Made by a program: the position numbers and the translations under genes. A DNA stretch of 64,000 nt from Sipunculus nudus (Eukaryota > Annelida > Sipuncula > Golfingiida > Sipunculidae). Each line of letters starts with the position of its first letter. Position 1 is the stretch's first letter. The DNA is taken from the NCBI GenBank assembly GCA_026874595.1, contig CM049307.1, positions 22,299,079-22,363,078 of the forward strand. Reading direction: 5' to 3'. The notes under the pieces are model-generated. The model saw only the letters and a list, made by a program, of their open reading frames with translations. It was not told the origin of the DNA and did not search any database. This document shows positions 24,201-35,162 of the stretch, piece by piece.

Positions 24201-26690
24201 AACATGGTCATTTTATCATCTAGAGGGATGTTATCAGGGGGAGCATCTTGAGATGCTTCTCCTTGCTTTCTCCGTAGTCGTCTTCTCGCCAGCTGACCAG
24301 CCTTTCTCTTCAAATGTTTTGTGGTTAGGCTGTCCTCCTGTGGTCCATCGCCATCCCCCTGAGTTGGTTTTGTTGACATCTTAAAAAGACATTTAGAATA
24401 TAACACAATGAATAAATTTATACATTAACTGAGGTACAGGAGTGAGTAAATTTAAAAGATGTGTAATAAAAAAACAAATAAAAACTATATATCTTAACAA
24501 AGTTTGTGAATGTTAGATTTTTTTTATTTTGCAAACTGGATTTTTTTTATCAGAAGTTACATGGCTTTTGTTCATAATTTACCATTCTTCATGCTGGTAA
24601 ATGAAAATTTAATTGACTAATACAAAACTTTTTTTAATGAGTATTTATATTACCTTAACACTACCTCAGTAACCATCCATGAAATTAATAGAAGTAATTA
24701 TATTTTAAACAAAAGTCTCACGAGACAAGATTTTGGGATGATAAACATGCTTTTTCTATACCAAGTTAGAGTAAATCAAAAAGAAACATGGAGTTTAAAT
24801 TGGACTGTACTGTGCCTGTAGAAAAAAATAAGCTGTTTTAATTTTAATCAATGGTGGCAATTTGTGGGTTGAGCAATTTAAATTTACTTACATACAGATT
24901 ACACCATTATATTCTTCAGGCCAAACCCAAAATTTTATTTTTTATTCACTTAACTAACACCTGGGAATGCACTGCTCTCATTGGTTGAAACATTTTTAAT
25001 TGGACATTATCATCTAGACACTGCAGAAGGCCGCATTCTGCAAATACACATGGCTCCCCCTGGTACCTTTCTACAGCAAAACCTCCCTGTGAAAGCAGTG
25101 TGTCATAATGTAATGGATTAATTTAACAGGTCTTTAAGAAGACTTTTACCAAAAAAAAGGGGTATTGCTTGCCCCAGCTCCAATGCTTTCTGCTTAAACT
25201 TTGCTGTGTGAGAGCCTCAGAAGATCATTTGAGAAAACTAGAGACATTCCACTTTGTGATGAAATTATGAGATCCTGCCTGAAAGTATCATTGTCATGAT
25301 AAACTTAAGACATTTTTTATTGAATGCATATAAATACTGTATCACTTAAAGAGTGTTTTTATCTGTTGTATCGATTTATTAGAAGGGAACTGTCCTTAAA
25401 TAAGCTATGATACACATAAAATGTCTGCTCAGAGTTTCAAACAAACCTTAATTGTCGGGACAGCACTCAGCAGGATAATAATTTTACAATGTGTCTACTG
25501 CCAGCATTTTAGCTCTGAGCAAAGTTCACACAGTTCATTGTCTCTGATTTGGAGACTGTTTTAACTGGTGGTATTGTAAAGTTTAAAAAAAGAGGTTTTT
25601 TTTCATTAAAAAACCTACTATTTAGCTGTCTTGGTCATTACTATTTCCTGCCAAAGATTACATCAATTTTCTTATCATAAACACAATATGGGATTTTACA
25701 TATTTTTCCTGGTGTGGGATTTAAGTTCCAGTATTTTCTTTTTTCAAAACCTTTTATGCCACAGCAGATGCTGCATACCTGTATATATCTAACATCTTGC
25801 ATATATGCAGTTACTAAGACTTTAGTTTGTACAGATAACTCAATGCTTAATTAATTAAGTATTAATGCTTTTGGATTTTTTTTATTAATTCCACAAGAGT
25901 CAAAGTTTCTGATTACACTAAGAGAGCATATGAGAAAATCTATGTGGCCAGGTTCAGCACCAAAAATATGCCTTAGCCACAGCCCAATCAGCAGGGGCTG
26001 GTTAACCTGGGCCCTGCTCAAGTGCAATTAGCACTTATCTATATCAGCTGTTCTTTGATTTGCTAATTAGATCCACTTGGGGCTTCACCTTGAAAATAGG
26101 CTGTACCTAATGATTGTAATGCATTTGTTACACACTTGTGCTTCACTTAAAATAATAAAGTAAACAATACAGTTTTTAGTGAACAAAAGTAAAAGTTTTT
26201 TTATTTACATGAATCCACATAACTGTTAGTGGAATGCTATTGATGAAAATAATAAATTGACTTGATGCTGCTAATCATTTACTGGATTGTCTGGATTATC
26301 TTGATTGTTAAATTGGAGTAAACACTTTTTTTAAATATGAAAATTATTTTGTGTTTCAGGAACAATTTCAGAGCCTTTGAAATTGTACCTGAAATATAAA
26401 ATAATTTTATATAAAAAAAGATGTTGACAAAGGCAACAATTTTAAAATATAATGAAATGGTCAGTGATTCAGTCCAACTAATTAAGAAATATATGCCAAC
26501 TAATGGCACCAAATAATGGCAAATTATTACATACCAAGAGTAAACATTTCTTCAATTTGCTGCACTCCTTCTGTGTGACACTGTGAGAGGGTCGGGCGTG
26601 ACGTAAGACGTGACTCATTCTGCGGCTTTGTTGATGACCCGTCCAGTGGCGGACGATCGCACCTGACCATTTTGCCCCAACTTGGAGCAT
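18216..26690 (-). CDS. COX10: COX10, protoheme IX farnesyltransferase (6 exons, complete)
   Basis: The enzyme adds a farnesyl group to protoheme to make heme O, the precursor of heme A for cytochrome c oxidase, in the inner mitochondrial membrane. Exons from 5' to 3' on the minus strand are 26690-26535, 24379-23938, 20374-20250, 19833-19763, 19345-19113 and 18646-18216. All borders are AG/GT and join in frame to 485 residues. Exon 1 (52 residues, Arg/Lys/Ser-rich with few acids) looks like a mitochondrial presequence. Residues 53-190 form a charged N-terminal part. The UbiA core starts at [11 protein letters not shown]. The first prenyl-diphosphate motif is N240, E244, D248 followed by NRTKNR. 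A second region includes [11 protein letters not shown] (354-364) and D369 in the QDYSRAGY segment, which aligns with an Asp mutated in human COX10 deficiency. Several hydrophobic helices follow. The human protein is 443 residues; the excess is N-terminal. The start ATG at 26690 is chosen because it opens the frame that splices cleanly. Confidence 0.95.
19425..19515. repeat. GGAAGGGAA-rich low-complexity block in COX10 intron
   Basis: A purine- then pyrimidine-rich segment made of GGGAA/TTCCC variants forms imperfect inverted repeats between COX10 exons 4 and 5. It has open frames on both strands that are composition artefacts. Confidence 0.6.
21561..21689. repeat. Two-copy ~70-bp tandem repeat in COX10 intron 2
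   Basis: TAAGTTAAAATATTAGAATT followed by GTTGCAAAGTTGCAATCAT-type sequence occurs twice in tandem with few differences. Confidence 0.75.
22390..23745. repeat. Direct ~667-bp duplication of a dispersed repeat, COX10 intron 2
   Basis: Copy A (about 22390-22985) and copy B (about 23057-23745) align at a constant offset of 666-668 bases, sharing TTTCAGATTTTAA, GCTGTGAAAATTAAATC and TAGGAGATTTTGGGGACATC. Copy B continues through GGTCCAATGGTGTCGAAACG, a GACGGACG run and the palindromic tail TAGCTCAG...CTGAGCTA (23713-23741). Related copies lie near 21025-21100 and at 61740-62370. The open frame at 23377-23697 on the minus strand is the familiar VRPSVCPSV-like translation of this repeat. Confidence 0.8.
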
Positions 26691-26999
26691 GGCTGGGCGA
26701 TAATTGGAGAATTATTATCACATGAGCTAAATAGTAGCCTTGTCATGGATCGTTATTGGGTGGTTCATATACAAACTGTTCTGAACCTGTTGTTCTCAGT
26801 GGTAGATTTGGCCATGTTATATTAAACTCGCAGAATTTTGTTGTTTACTCTAAATTTAATAACTTGCCGGTGCCTCGATCAGTTCTTTTCACCTTGCTAC
26901 GTAACCTTGACCTTCAACACGAACTATGATGATTGGTTTGATCACGAACACACCCCGAACGGCAGTGAATGGACTCACGTGTTTATATGTTATGTGAGG

Positions 27000-27005
<6 letters not shown>

Positions 27006-27053
<48 letters not shown>

Positions 27054-27070
27054 AAGAGAGAAAGAGAGAG
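27006..27070. repeat. (GA)n microsatellite
   Basis: About 30 GA units, interrupted by AAAG near the end. It produces RERERE / SLSLSL open frames on both strands that are not genes. A C-rich homopolymer follows at about 27146-27160. Confidence 0.95.
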
Positions 27071-27284
27071 GTAGCATTAGATTTACACTGCAGCCTAGAA
27101 CTTGAATGGTAGCATCACAGGCGAATAAATTGCTATTATTAGTAGCCCCCCCCCCCCCTCCCCACTAGTGTCAATTTCGGCTTTTTTCCTTTTCTGGGTA
27201 ATTTCATTATCATAACTGAATGATATATGAATGAATTATGAATTTATTTTAATCAATAACATTATTTAGGGCACATGTATACCA

Positions 27285-27705
27285 TATAGCCTACCGTGGG
27301 TTGCTTTATATTCGTGGGGTTAAAAATTCGCGATTTTCATTTTCAGTGTTTTGCTAGGGTTCAATTTTCGCGATCTCACATTAATTAAAAAAGATCTTTA
27401 TATACCATTAATTATTATGGGAATTCCTGATATCAGTTATTATGTGCAAAAAATCTTATCAAATAAAAAATATTGTTCATTAATTGCAGACGATTGGAAA
27501 GGTCTGATATCATTAAAATATCAATCTATATGATCAAACATGATATATTTTATTCATAATGTACGTTAGCCTTTTACTGATCCACTTGGCCTTCGACGAT
27601 TTGACCTCTTATTCACAAAGGGTTCATTTTCGCGATAAATCATCTTTCGCGAATATCGCGAATTTGAAACCCTCGCGAACAAAGATGCAACCACAGTATA
27701 CTGCA
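27285..27705. mobile_element. MITE-like inverted repeat with TTCGCGA motifs
   Basis: The left end CTACCGTGGGTTGC (about 27292) and right end GCAACCACAGTATAC (about 27689) are inverted relatives. Inside, ATTCGCGA-type motifs recur near both ends (27327, 27369, 27630, 27647, 27655). No target duplication was identified and there is no coding frame. It is most likely a non-autonomous DNA element. Confidence 0.45.
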
Positions 27706-27723
27706 TATCAAAGTATATTTTCA

Positions 27724-27726
<3 letters not shown>

Positions 27727-27773
<47 letters not shown>
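27727..27773. repeat. (TA)n microsatellite
   Basis: About 23 TA units directly after the MITE-like element. No hammerhead-like sequence follows. Confidence 0.95.
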
Positions 27774-27776
<3 letters not shown>

Positions 27777-28962
27777 TACAGAAAGTCATGCTTCACCAGC
27801 GAGTGTCTCTGATTTAATCAAAACATTTGGTAATAATCTGTCATTTGAGGAGGGAGAGAGGTGACATAATCGTACCAAATCGAACCCCTGCCAAAGAGTT
27901 TTTATAATAATCATGAAAATTTGATTACTGAAAACATATTGTGAATTCTTCTTGATGTAATGTGAACAGACCAACTCACTGCCACAACCACGAAATCGCT
28001 AATTCCTTTTGGCCTAGCCTATGAGCGACATGTGTTTCTCCTGCCCTGAACTTTTCAGGTCGCAATCGTATACGTAATTTGTCACGTGTCTTATAATTGA
28101 AATGGCCTAATAGGAATTCTATCATGAATTTTCGCAGGTGTCAGCCTCAATCATCGCTGTGACCCTTAATATGTTCATGCAGCAATATGTTTGTCAGTGG
28201 TTGAAGCAGCCGGTGTCTGCAGCTGTTTGACACTGACTTGGTCTCGCGTTTTAAATTCAAATTGCTAACCAATCAGACTCGCTTAAAATTTTAGTTTTTA
28301 CTCAAGGATTTTATGACATTTATCCATATGTGTTAACGCGAATGAATTTTAGCATGATTATAATATGAGGTAGTTATGAGCGGTCGCTGGCTGTCGACAT
28401 CGTTTCACGGTTACAGGTGCACTAAAATGTCTTATAGGCCTATTGGCTTGAAACAATGATAAAAAATATGCATGCATATTTTTTTCTATATACATATCAC
28501 AGCTTTTCCCTATGGTTTTCGTTCGTTTAATCCTAAATGTTAACCGAGCAGTATATAATTTTTTTTTAAATATTGCACGTCGACCTCAATAACTTTAAAT
28601 GATCAAGCATCAGTAGCTGACTGAATAAACTTGGAAATGATCTGGATTCTGGCATTTTTTCTCTTTATTTTGAGCAACCAGGATTAGCGAAACACCCTTG
28701 TACAAACGGGGAATATGCCAGTTATCCGGTCTGAAAAAAGGGGCTTGCGGGAACCTTGTTAACTGTCCATAATAATGATTTCCATAAAATTAATCATGCA
28801 TTACCATTGCGAAGTGATATGCAACTCGGTGATATCTGCTTAAGACGGGTTCGTGTTAACATGTTATTGTAGTAACTATTTACCAGCTGAAGTATGCAAG
28901 CGAATATCCCTTTTTTCAGCAGCTTATCAGTATTTCACGGGCGAATGAGCCGGTGTATATTA

Positions 28963-29062
28963 ATCGGCGGCGGCTGGCGCAATTCGGCGGCTCAAGAAAA
29001 CTATCGGCAGCGGCTTACTTATAAAATAAACGTCGGCGGCTGGCGCAATTCGGCGGCGGCTC
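28963..29062. repeat. CGGCGGC-rich tandem repeat
   Basis: TCGGCGGC..TGGCGCAATTCGGCGGC appears twice with an intervening variant (TATCGGCAGCGGC). It is a small GC-rich island in AT-rich DNA and makes a Trp-Arg-Asn-Ser-Ala repeat in one frame. Function unknown. Confidence 0.75.
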
Positions 29063-29120
29063 ACAGGTCTAGCTGGATATACCTCCTGTGTCATCTCAGA
29101 ATGATCCATCTGTTGGTGAA

Positions 29121-29273
29121 CTATTACTTATCTGACATTTTTCTAGCATTTTATTTTTCACACTATATGGGCCGGCCATCTCTTTATTATTTACTTAATG
29201 TTTGAGATAATAAAGAGATGGACCATGTACAGTGTGAAAAACGTCAGGAAAATGTCTGATAAGTACGTAATAG
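29121..29273. repeat. ~70-bp imperfect hairpin (foldback element or small-RNA precursor-like)
   Basis: The left arm (CTATTACTTATCTGACATTT..) is complementary to the right arm (..AAATGTCTGATAAGTACGTAATAG) over about 70 bases with scattered mismatches. The arms close with CCATCTCTTTATTAT / ATAATAAAGAGATGG around a loop of about 16 bases. It could be a foldback MITE. A miRNA precursor is less likely because the stem is long and AT-rich. Confidence 0.75.
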
Positions 29274-29702
29274 TAATAAGGAAATGACCAGAAAAGTAAC
29301 AAATTTAGCAAAAATCTATACTAGGCCTAAAAGCGATTCATGCGCTAGACCGGCCAGGTCCATGAAATATTTGTGACTTAATTGTTGCTTCTGACAGAGA
29401 AATCAAACGTTCCCGCGTTGTATCGCACTTAGTATCGGTACCGCCATCTTGCGGCGACTCATATAACTAATTTTCCACTATCTGACCCTCTTATTTCTTT
29501 AGTGATAAGAGCTGGCACTGAGTTAAGTCTATCGGTACATGGAATCACGTTTTATTTTAAGCATTTTATTAGTAAACGCAAATACTAAAGCCCAGGCAGG
29601 GCTATTCAAGCACCTGTGGTAGCATCCCTGGTTTTAGGCTAATCACAGTAATTAATTGCCATATATACATATGTATACCATTAGCATAAATATGTGTTTA
29701 CC

Positions 29703-29704
<2 letters not shown>

Positions 29705-29762
<58 letters not shown>
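29705..29762. repeat. (TA)n microsatellite
   Basis: About 29 TA units, 48 bases before the left terminal repeat of the 29810-31119 element. Confidence 0.95.
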
Positions 29763-29767
<5 letters not shown>

Positions 29768-30617
29768 AGTAGAGACATTTTATTACAACTGAGTCGCAGA
29801 CCTAAGTTAACGCTCCCGAGGCAGCGGAAATCTTGCGCTTCTAAAGAAGCAACTGAGATTCACGCTGCCAGCTTTGACCGTTTATGATATATTTAGACAC
29901 CAGATGGCGGTTCGTTGTCCGCTGAAATAAACGTGCGTATGATGTGACAAGCAGCCAATCAGATGCCAATAAACAAACACTCGACAGGCATCCTGGCTCC
30001 GCCCATTGCTGCGCTTCAAGCGCCGCTTGATGAGATTCCGGTCGAATTTAAATTGCCCCCTCTGCATTCTCGCATCATCGACTGATTCGATTATGATATT
30101 ATGACTGTGTTAGCGTAGCCATGTATCTGTTGTCTGCAGAACTGAAACCAGCTAGCGAGGTGTGCACGCAGCCTTTGTTGTTACGTTTCGTTTGAATAAC
30201 ATCTCACCAACCGAGCATCCTATGTGCCCAAGGCCCTAAGCAAACCACGTCAGGGGCAATTCTCTCTGAGCCTGTGGCCTGTTCAGACGGTTACGCGGGG
30301 CGATGAGCTGTCACTCAAAACGAAATAAACATGATTGGCACCGTTTATTCCTCGATTGGCTTTGTCTTCCAGCACAAGGTCTCATCTGATTGGACAAAAA
30401 TACAGTGCTCCCCTCTGGTGTTGCAATTCAGGATACGAGGTCATAACAAACAGCGCCTTACGATATAGGTAGTGGCCCTGTAGGTAAAGCGCTGTGTAAA
30501 GAGCGTAACCTAAGTTAAGATTTACACACTGTCGATCATCATGTAGGTCACAGAGTCGCATGAGTGTTATCACCATCTTAACTTTGAGCACTTTTCTACA
30601 TCGACTGTATCTAAAAC

Positions 30618-30619
<2 letters not shown>

Positions 30620-30679
<60 letters not shown>
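30620..30679. repeat. (TA)n microsatellite next to decayed hammerhead copy
   Basis: About 30 TA units followed directly by ACACTGGAGAAAAACAATAC. The same arrangement is seen after the (TA)n at 11809-11877. Confidence 0.95.
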
Positions 30680-30703
30680 CACTGGAGAAAAACAATACTG
30701 TAA

Positions 30704-30751
30704 ATTCAGTACAGACTGTTTCATGGGATGCGACCTGATCCTCAGGTGAAT
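30704..30751 (-). ncRNA. Decayed hammerhead ribozyme copy
   Basis: On the minus strand the order ATTCAC, CTGAGGA, loop, GAAAC, loop, GTA, CTGAAT parallels the intact motifs at 11.9 kb. Core position 7 is G, which hammerheads tolerate. Stem II has lost pairs (CAGG against CCCA) and stem I has one mismatch. It is probably inactive. It shares the (TA)n-GAGAAAAACAA-ribozyme order with the 11.9-kb copy, so both derive from one element family. Confidence 0.5.
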
Positions 30752-30928
30752 GTTGTTAGAATGAAGCAAACGGCATGGTTTGAAAAGCCGAGACTTTACG
30801 AGAATACGAGATTATATGCTTTGTGTGTATCAGGGAGAGCAAGTAAATGACTGACACTGATCCTTTTTTCCTTGGGGCACAATAGGATTAGTCGTGGTAC
30901 ACGTGCGAAAAATGGATCGATAGCCTTA

Positions 30929-31516
30929 TTATTTGAAACACATCTTATAAAACCGGGTATTATATATTTTTTTCAGAAGTGTACTTTTCTTTAAATTGTC
31001 CCGGTGAGGGAAAATATGAACCTTACTGAACTCCATAATTAACGTTACACTAAGTAAAATCGTGTAAATATATACACTTTTTACACAGAGGCGCAAGATT
31101 TCCGCTGCCTCGGGAGCGTAGTAAGTTGTGCAACAATTTACCAGACAAGCAGCCCATGACTCAAACTGCATGTGTACAGCAACTGTCAGAACTGAAGCAA
31201 AATACTTTTTTCCATAGAATAAAGGAAAAAATGGTCTTAACTCTAAAATTAATGGTAACGGTGCCAAGAAGAGGTTATGATGATAGTGATTTAGAGCTTT
31301 TGAAGCAAACAAAACGTAATAGCTCAGACTAATGCTATTCATTTTCCATCCATTTTTATACATAAAAAAGCCACTAATTATAATAACGACTGTAACACCT
31401 GTCAGAATTAACGAAACGAGTTTCGATACCGTTACCTTGCACATGGCCACCTTTATTCCCTTACAGCTAACGGTTTGTATTGATACTGAGATTATCCAAA
31501 CATAAATACTTGACAA
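30929..31516 (-). CDS. Uncharacterised 195-codon open frame, possibly not a gene
   Basis: The frame has one hydrophobic segment (about residues 29-52, VSKLVSLILTGVTVVIIISG) near its start, like a signal anchor, then a mixed region without a family motif. It runs through the right inverted repeat of the 29810-31119 segment, which argues against an ancient host gene. A + strand open frame overlaps it at 31126-31332. I recognise no homologue. It could be the first exon of a type II membrane protein or simply a chance frame. Confidence 0.18.
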   Translation of the reverse strand: MSSIYVWIISVSIQTVSCKGIKVAMCKVTVSKLVSLILTGVTVVIIISGFFMYKNGWKMNSISLSYYVLFASKALNHYHHNLFLAPLPLILELRPFFPLFYGKKYFASVLTVAVHMQFESWAACLVNCCTTYYAPEAAEILRLCVKSVYIYTILLSVTLIMEFSKVHIFPHRDNLKKSTLLKKIYNTRFYKMCFK

Positions 31517-31519
31517 TTA

Positions 31520-32365
31520 ATAACTCCCGTACCATCCACAGAGGGCAGCACGAACTATAACAACATGAGTGAAGTTATGAGAAAGTCATCCAGGTGCAAC
31601 ATTTATTATTCGCAAGAGAAGTTGTGTCGAATTTAAACATAGGGATTTTTTTTACTTTCAGATAATTCGGAGACAACATATAAATGACAGTTACTCATAA
31701 TGTTGTCTATGTAAAAATAATATCTGCTTTCCATAAATTTTAGGCGCTGCTCCCTACATCAGCAAAGTAGTTTCTGTTCACGTGCTACGAGGTATTATAA
31801 GGGTCAAACAGGTCACGACGCCGAGTACCTAATTTGGGCACCTTTTCTCTGCCCAGATTTTGGCATTAAAAGCAGTCAGGTAAAAATTAATAAAAAAATA
31901 CCACGGTCATGTATTGTCATTTTGATAGACCATATTTGTAAAGCAAACCCTTTTTGAATGTTAAAAGTATAGTAACGGAGTAATTCTGTTTTGAATTTCA
32001 CGTCCGCGAAAAAGAAATGACGTTAAAGTAGGGTTATTTTAACATTTGCAGTTATGTAATTTTTTTAATTTTCCTATTTAATTTTTTTTTTCTCTTTCAT
32101 AATTACGGTTATAATTGTGGCAACAATGAGAATAGTTAATCGTGCTATTATAATAAATATCTAATCTCTCAGTGACAAGCACAGTTAGGGGACAAGAAAA
32201 GGTAGAAAATTCCCTATACAATATTGGGGGTGGGGGGGAGGGCATGCACGAACAGCTCATAGAACGAAGTCTTTGCATAAGCATTACATGTTTTCAGTAA
32301 TAATGTTAAGAAAGTTGCCCACATTGACATAATTAAAGTTTTTCGGTCTCTTCTTTTTTTGCATA
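31520..32365. other. Intergenic, nothing recognised
   Basis: AT-rich sequence without repeats or coding signals that I can support. Confidence 0.5.
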
Positions 32366-32369
32366 TGGT

Positions 32370-34020
32370 TTAATTAATTTTTTAAAGCATTAAAAACCTA
32401 TGAAAAGAATAAATTTACTGGAAATGATGGTTTGTCAGCAAAGAATACAAAGGCAGATCTAAAATTAAAAATTGGCGTCTTATTTCCTTATTTAATATCG
32501 ATTATAAGATGATGACAAAACCTTTTCCTTCAGATTAAAAATCGTCTTATCAAAACTGAATCATGAAAATCAACATGGCTTTATGAAACGTAAATCTATA
32601 ACAGAAAAAGGCAGAACATTTTTGGATGTTGTTTATTTTACAGAAATTGAAATCATAGGAATCCGGCCAGTATGCTCATCACAATTGATTGAGAAAAAGC
32701 TTTCGACTCAATAGAATAGGATTTTTTTTTCGCAACACTTAAACGATATAAATTGATGTCAGTTTTATCAAATGGGTAAAAGATTTGTACAGTAATGTTG
32801 AGGCATGTATTATAAATACATGTGACGGTTTTTCATCAGGTTATTTAAAGATTGAAAGAGGAGTGAGCTATAGGGAGATCTCCTTTCATCTTCTTTTTTT
32901 ACTTGTGCTTCAAGATATTAGCTGTAACAATCCGCAGTGATCCAGATATGTTGCATAGAGATTTAAACAATGAATTGAAATTAGTAATAAATTCAGCTGG
33001 TACTTCTGTCATAGTTGACAATACAGATTCAATGAAAAATGTATTAGACTTATTTTAATTAATTGCAAAATACTCAGGTTTAATTATAAACAAAGAATAA
33101 AACAGAAGCTATATTTGGTTGGGGAAATTCAAGGATAGAAGAATGGACCATTTGGGCTAAGCTTCCAAAATCAAATAAAGGTTTCAGGTATACCTGTATG
33201 ACAAATGACCTCGCCTAAACGAACAAATATAATTTTGGGGAAAAATCAAAGTATATATGAAATAAAAATTCTATGGAGACAGAAGAACATAGTCTTCATG
33301 GTAGGTTATACTTATTGTTAAAACTGTATGTTTCACTAAATTTGCAAATTTAACTGCTAATATCTCTTAACAAAAGAGTATAAGGACAGACTTTATTAAA
33401 TGATATAGGATTATATACGGAAATGGAAGAAAAGGGGTATAAAGTGATGAGAGAAATAATAATAAAGCCAATATCAGAAGGTGGAACATATATGTTATAG
33501 AGAGTTTCAATGACACTAAACATGTCATGTGATTGAAGAAATATTAAAAAAATCTAGATAAGACTGGAAAATACAGTTTTAAGTATGATATTTTAGAAAA
33601 TGGTTGGAAGGTATTGTATAGCATTGGGTCTGAAATATGTAAGAATGGAAAGATAATTGAATTCCAATAAAAATTAATACAAGGACATTATGTCGTATTA
33701 TTACAGAGATCTATTTGTAGATATTGCATGTACATACACATTGAAAATATTGTACAATTGTTGTGCATCAAGTGCATGCCCAAAAGTTCAGCAGTTTTGG
33801 ACAGCCATGAGTTATCTTTTTGTATACCAATAGTTTTGGTTACAGAAAGATATATTCTTCATGGAATATCAGATAACATAAGGAAGGGGAAAATACATGC
33901 TTAATATTGTATTTATACTATGAAAAAAATCAAATATATTAAACTTTGATAAATTTAAAGAGTATTTGTGGATAAAAAATCGAATGTGAAGGCTAAGAAT
34001 GAAAATTGTTTATATGGATA
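32370..34020 (+). pseudogene. Decayed LINE reverse transcriptase
   Basis: Broken + strand frames retain the order of a non-LTR retrotransposon polymerase. Landmarks are a GNDGLS-type block near 32430, KLNHENQHGFMK followed by a SITE segment near 32555-32605, an I-D-x-E-K-x-F-D-S-I remnant near 32680-32715, and a post-catalytic SGLIINK-like block near 33075. Stops and frameshifts occur every 20-60 codons, and the YxDD box is not recoverable with confidence. The QxGF..SI.E pattern is closest to L1-type polymerases. It is dead. The left and right ends are approximate. Confidence 0.65.
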
Positions 34021-34056
34021 TGGATGTCCAGAGAACTTTGCCATTCAAACTGATAA

Positions 34057-34096
34057 ACACACACACACACACAAACATATATATATATATATATAT
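34057..34096. repeat. (CA)n/(TA)n compound microsatellite
   Basis: A short CA run is followed by about 10 TA units just after the LINE remnant. Only AT-rich unique sequence lies between here and 34740. Confidence 0.9.
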
Positions 34097-34739
34097 TACA
34101 TAATTCATCTGATATTCGTCTTTGAACAGCTGTTTGTTGCTTACTGATAACGTGGAAACCAGGATGACACACTCAGGTGTTCTTATGAATAATCGTTTTA
34201 TTACTTCCTATTTATAATGAAATATCAAGGTTTGCAGGAGATATGCCTGTGAAAAGAAAACTTATAATACTGAAGTGTTATGACGCAATGTTTGTTTAAA
34301 CTCATTAATGATAATCATTTCTGCAGTTTAAATTACTTTTCATCAACAACTTGTAAAAATAATCTGTAAAATATAAAAATAAATAAACTTACAAGTAAAC
34401 TTATAAACTTATAAATATCGTATTTCAAAGAATCACTATAATTTAATGGTACAAAAAAGTGATTGTATGTGGTTAAACAGAGACAAATCTAACTGTTAAG
34501 CCTTTCTATTCAAGTTGTCAGCGAATATTACATATAACATAGAGTTATGTTCCTTGTTTGGCTTTGCTCGGGTTTTATAGAGATCGACATCCCTAGAGAT
34601 AGCACCAATAAGGATGATCAGTATATATGGGCAAAAATGATTAACAGCTTCGAATAATTTATCGTTAACATGAGGAAGATATCTAATCAATCTATACCGA
34701 TTTAAATTTTCTAAATTATCTGAAACAGTATAAAACTAT

Positions 34740-35005
34740 TGCGATATTCAGTTCTTCTCGGGAAGGTTCTCCCCAGTATATACAGAATCGGATCGGGGGG
34801 GGGGGGGGTCCAGGGGGTCCGGAACCCCTTTTTCACCAGAAACAACTTTTTTAAGGGCTACAGACAAAATTTTGCCGCCTTGACCCCCCTTTTCAGACCT
34901 GAGGACTTTTTTTAGGGTTTTCATTTGTCCTCCTTGGTTGGACCCCGCCCCCCTTATCCTAAATCCTGGATCCGCCCCTGATATACAACCCCCCCCCCAC
35001 ACACA
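34740..35005. repeat. G/C-run dispersed repeat (ADPGF-type)
   Basis: A G14 run with GGTCCAGGGGGTCCGGAACC at one end and GGATCCGCCCCTG..CCCCCCCC at the other. The minus-strand translation reads SGADPGF..RGAG, a phrase I recognise from dispersed invertebrate repeats. The open frame at 34748-35008 is this repeat. A related G/C-run segment is at about 54930-55115, in the first introns of the astacin gene. Confidence 0.55.
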
Positions 35006-35162
35006 CACACCCTAGTAAAGTTAAAACTCATCACATGTTTATATGTTTGGAGTAAAGAGAATTTTTTTTATCTTAAATATACTTTATTTTACTGCAATTT
35101 TAAGAAAAGATATATAAGCAACAGCAATAAATCTTACATTGAGTTTATTTGAGTTATTATCA

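Larger units (their letters stand above)
26691..28960. other. Region upstream of COX10, no gene recognised
   Basis: The COX10 promoter should lie just above 26690, but no core element stands out. The interval contains the (GA)n, C-run, MITE-like and (TA)n features listed separately. The remainder (27.8-28.9 kb) is unique-looking and non-coding by inspection. Confidence 0.5.
29810..31119. mobile_element. 1.3-kb segment bounded by 29-bp perfect inverted repeats
   Basis: ACGCTCCCGAGGCAGCGGAA plus nine more bases at 29810-29838 is exactly repeated in inverse orientation at 31091-31119, and the similarity continues a few bases inward. TAAGTT lies just outside both ends (29803-29808 and 31122-31127), offset by one to two bases, so it could be a target duplication. 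The interior holds a (TA)n tract and a decayed hammerhead copy. No transposase is visible. The family is unknown. Confidence 0.6.

Noticed and set aside
26838-27077. Frames ending in RERERE or SLSLSL
   Set aside because: Caused by the (GA)n microsatellite.
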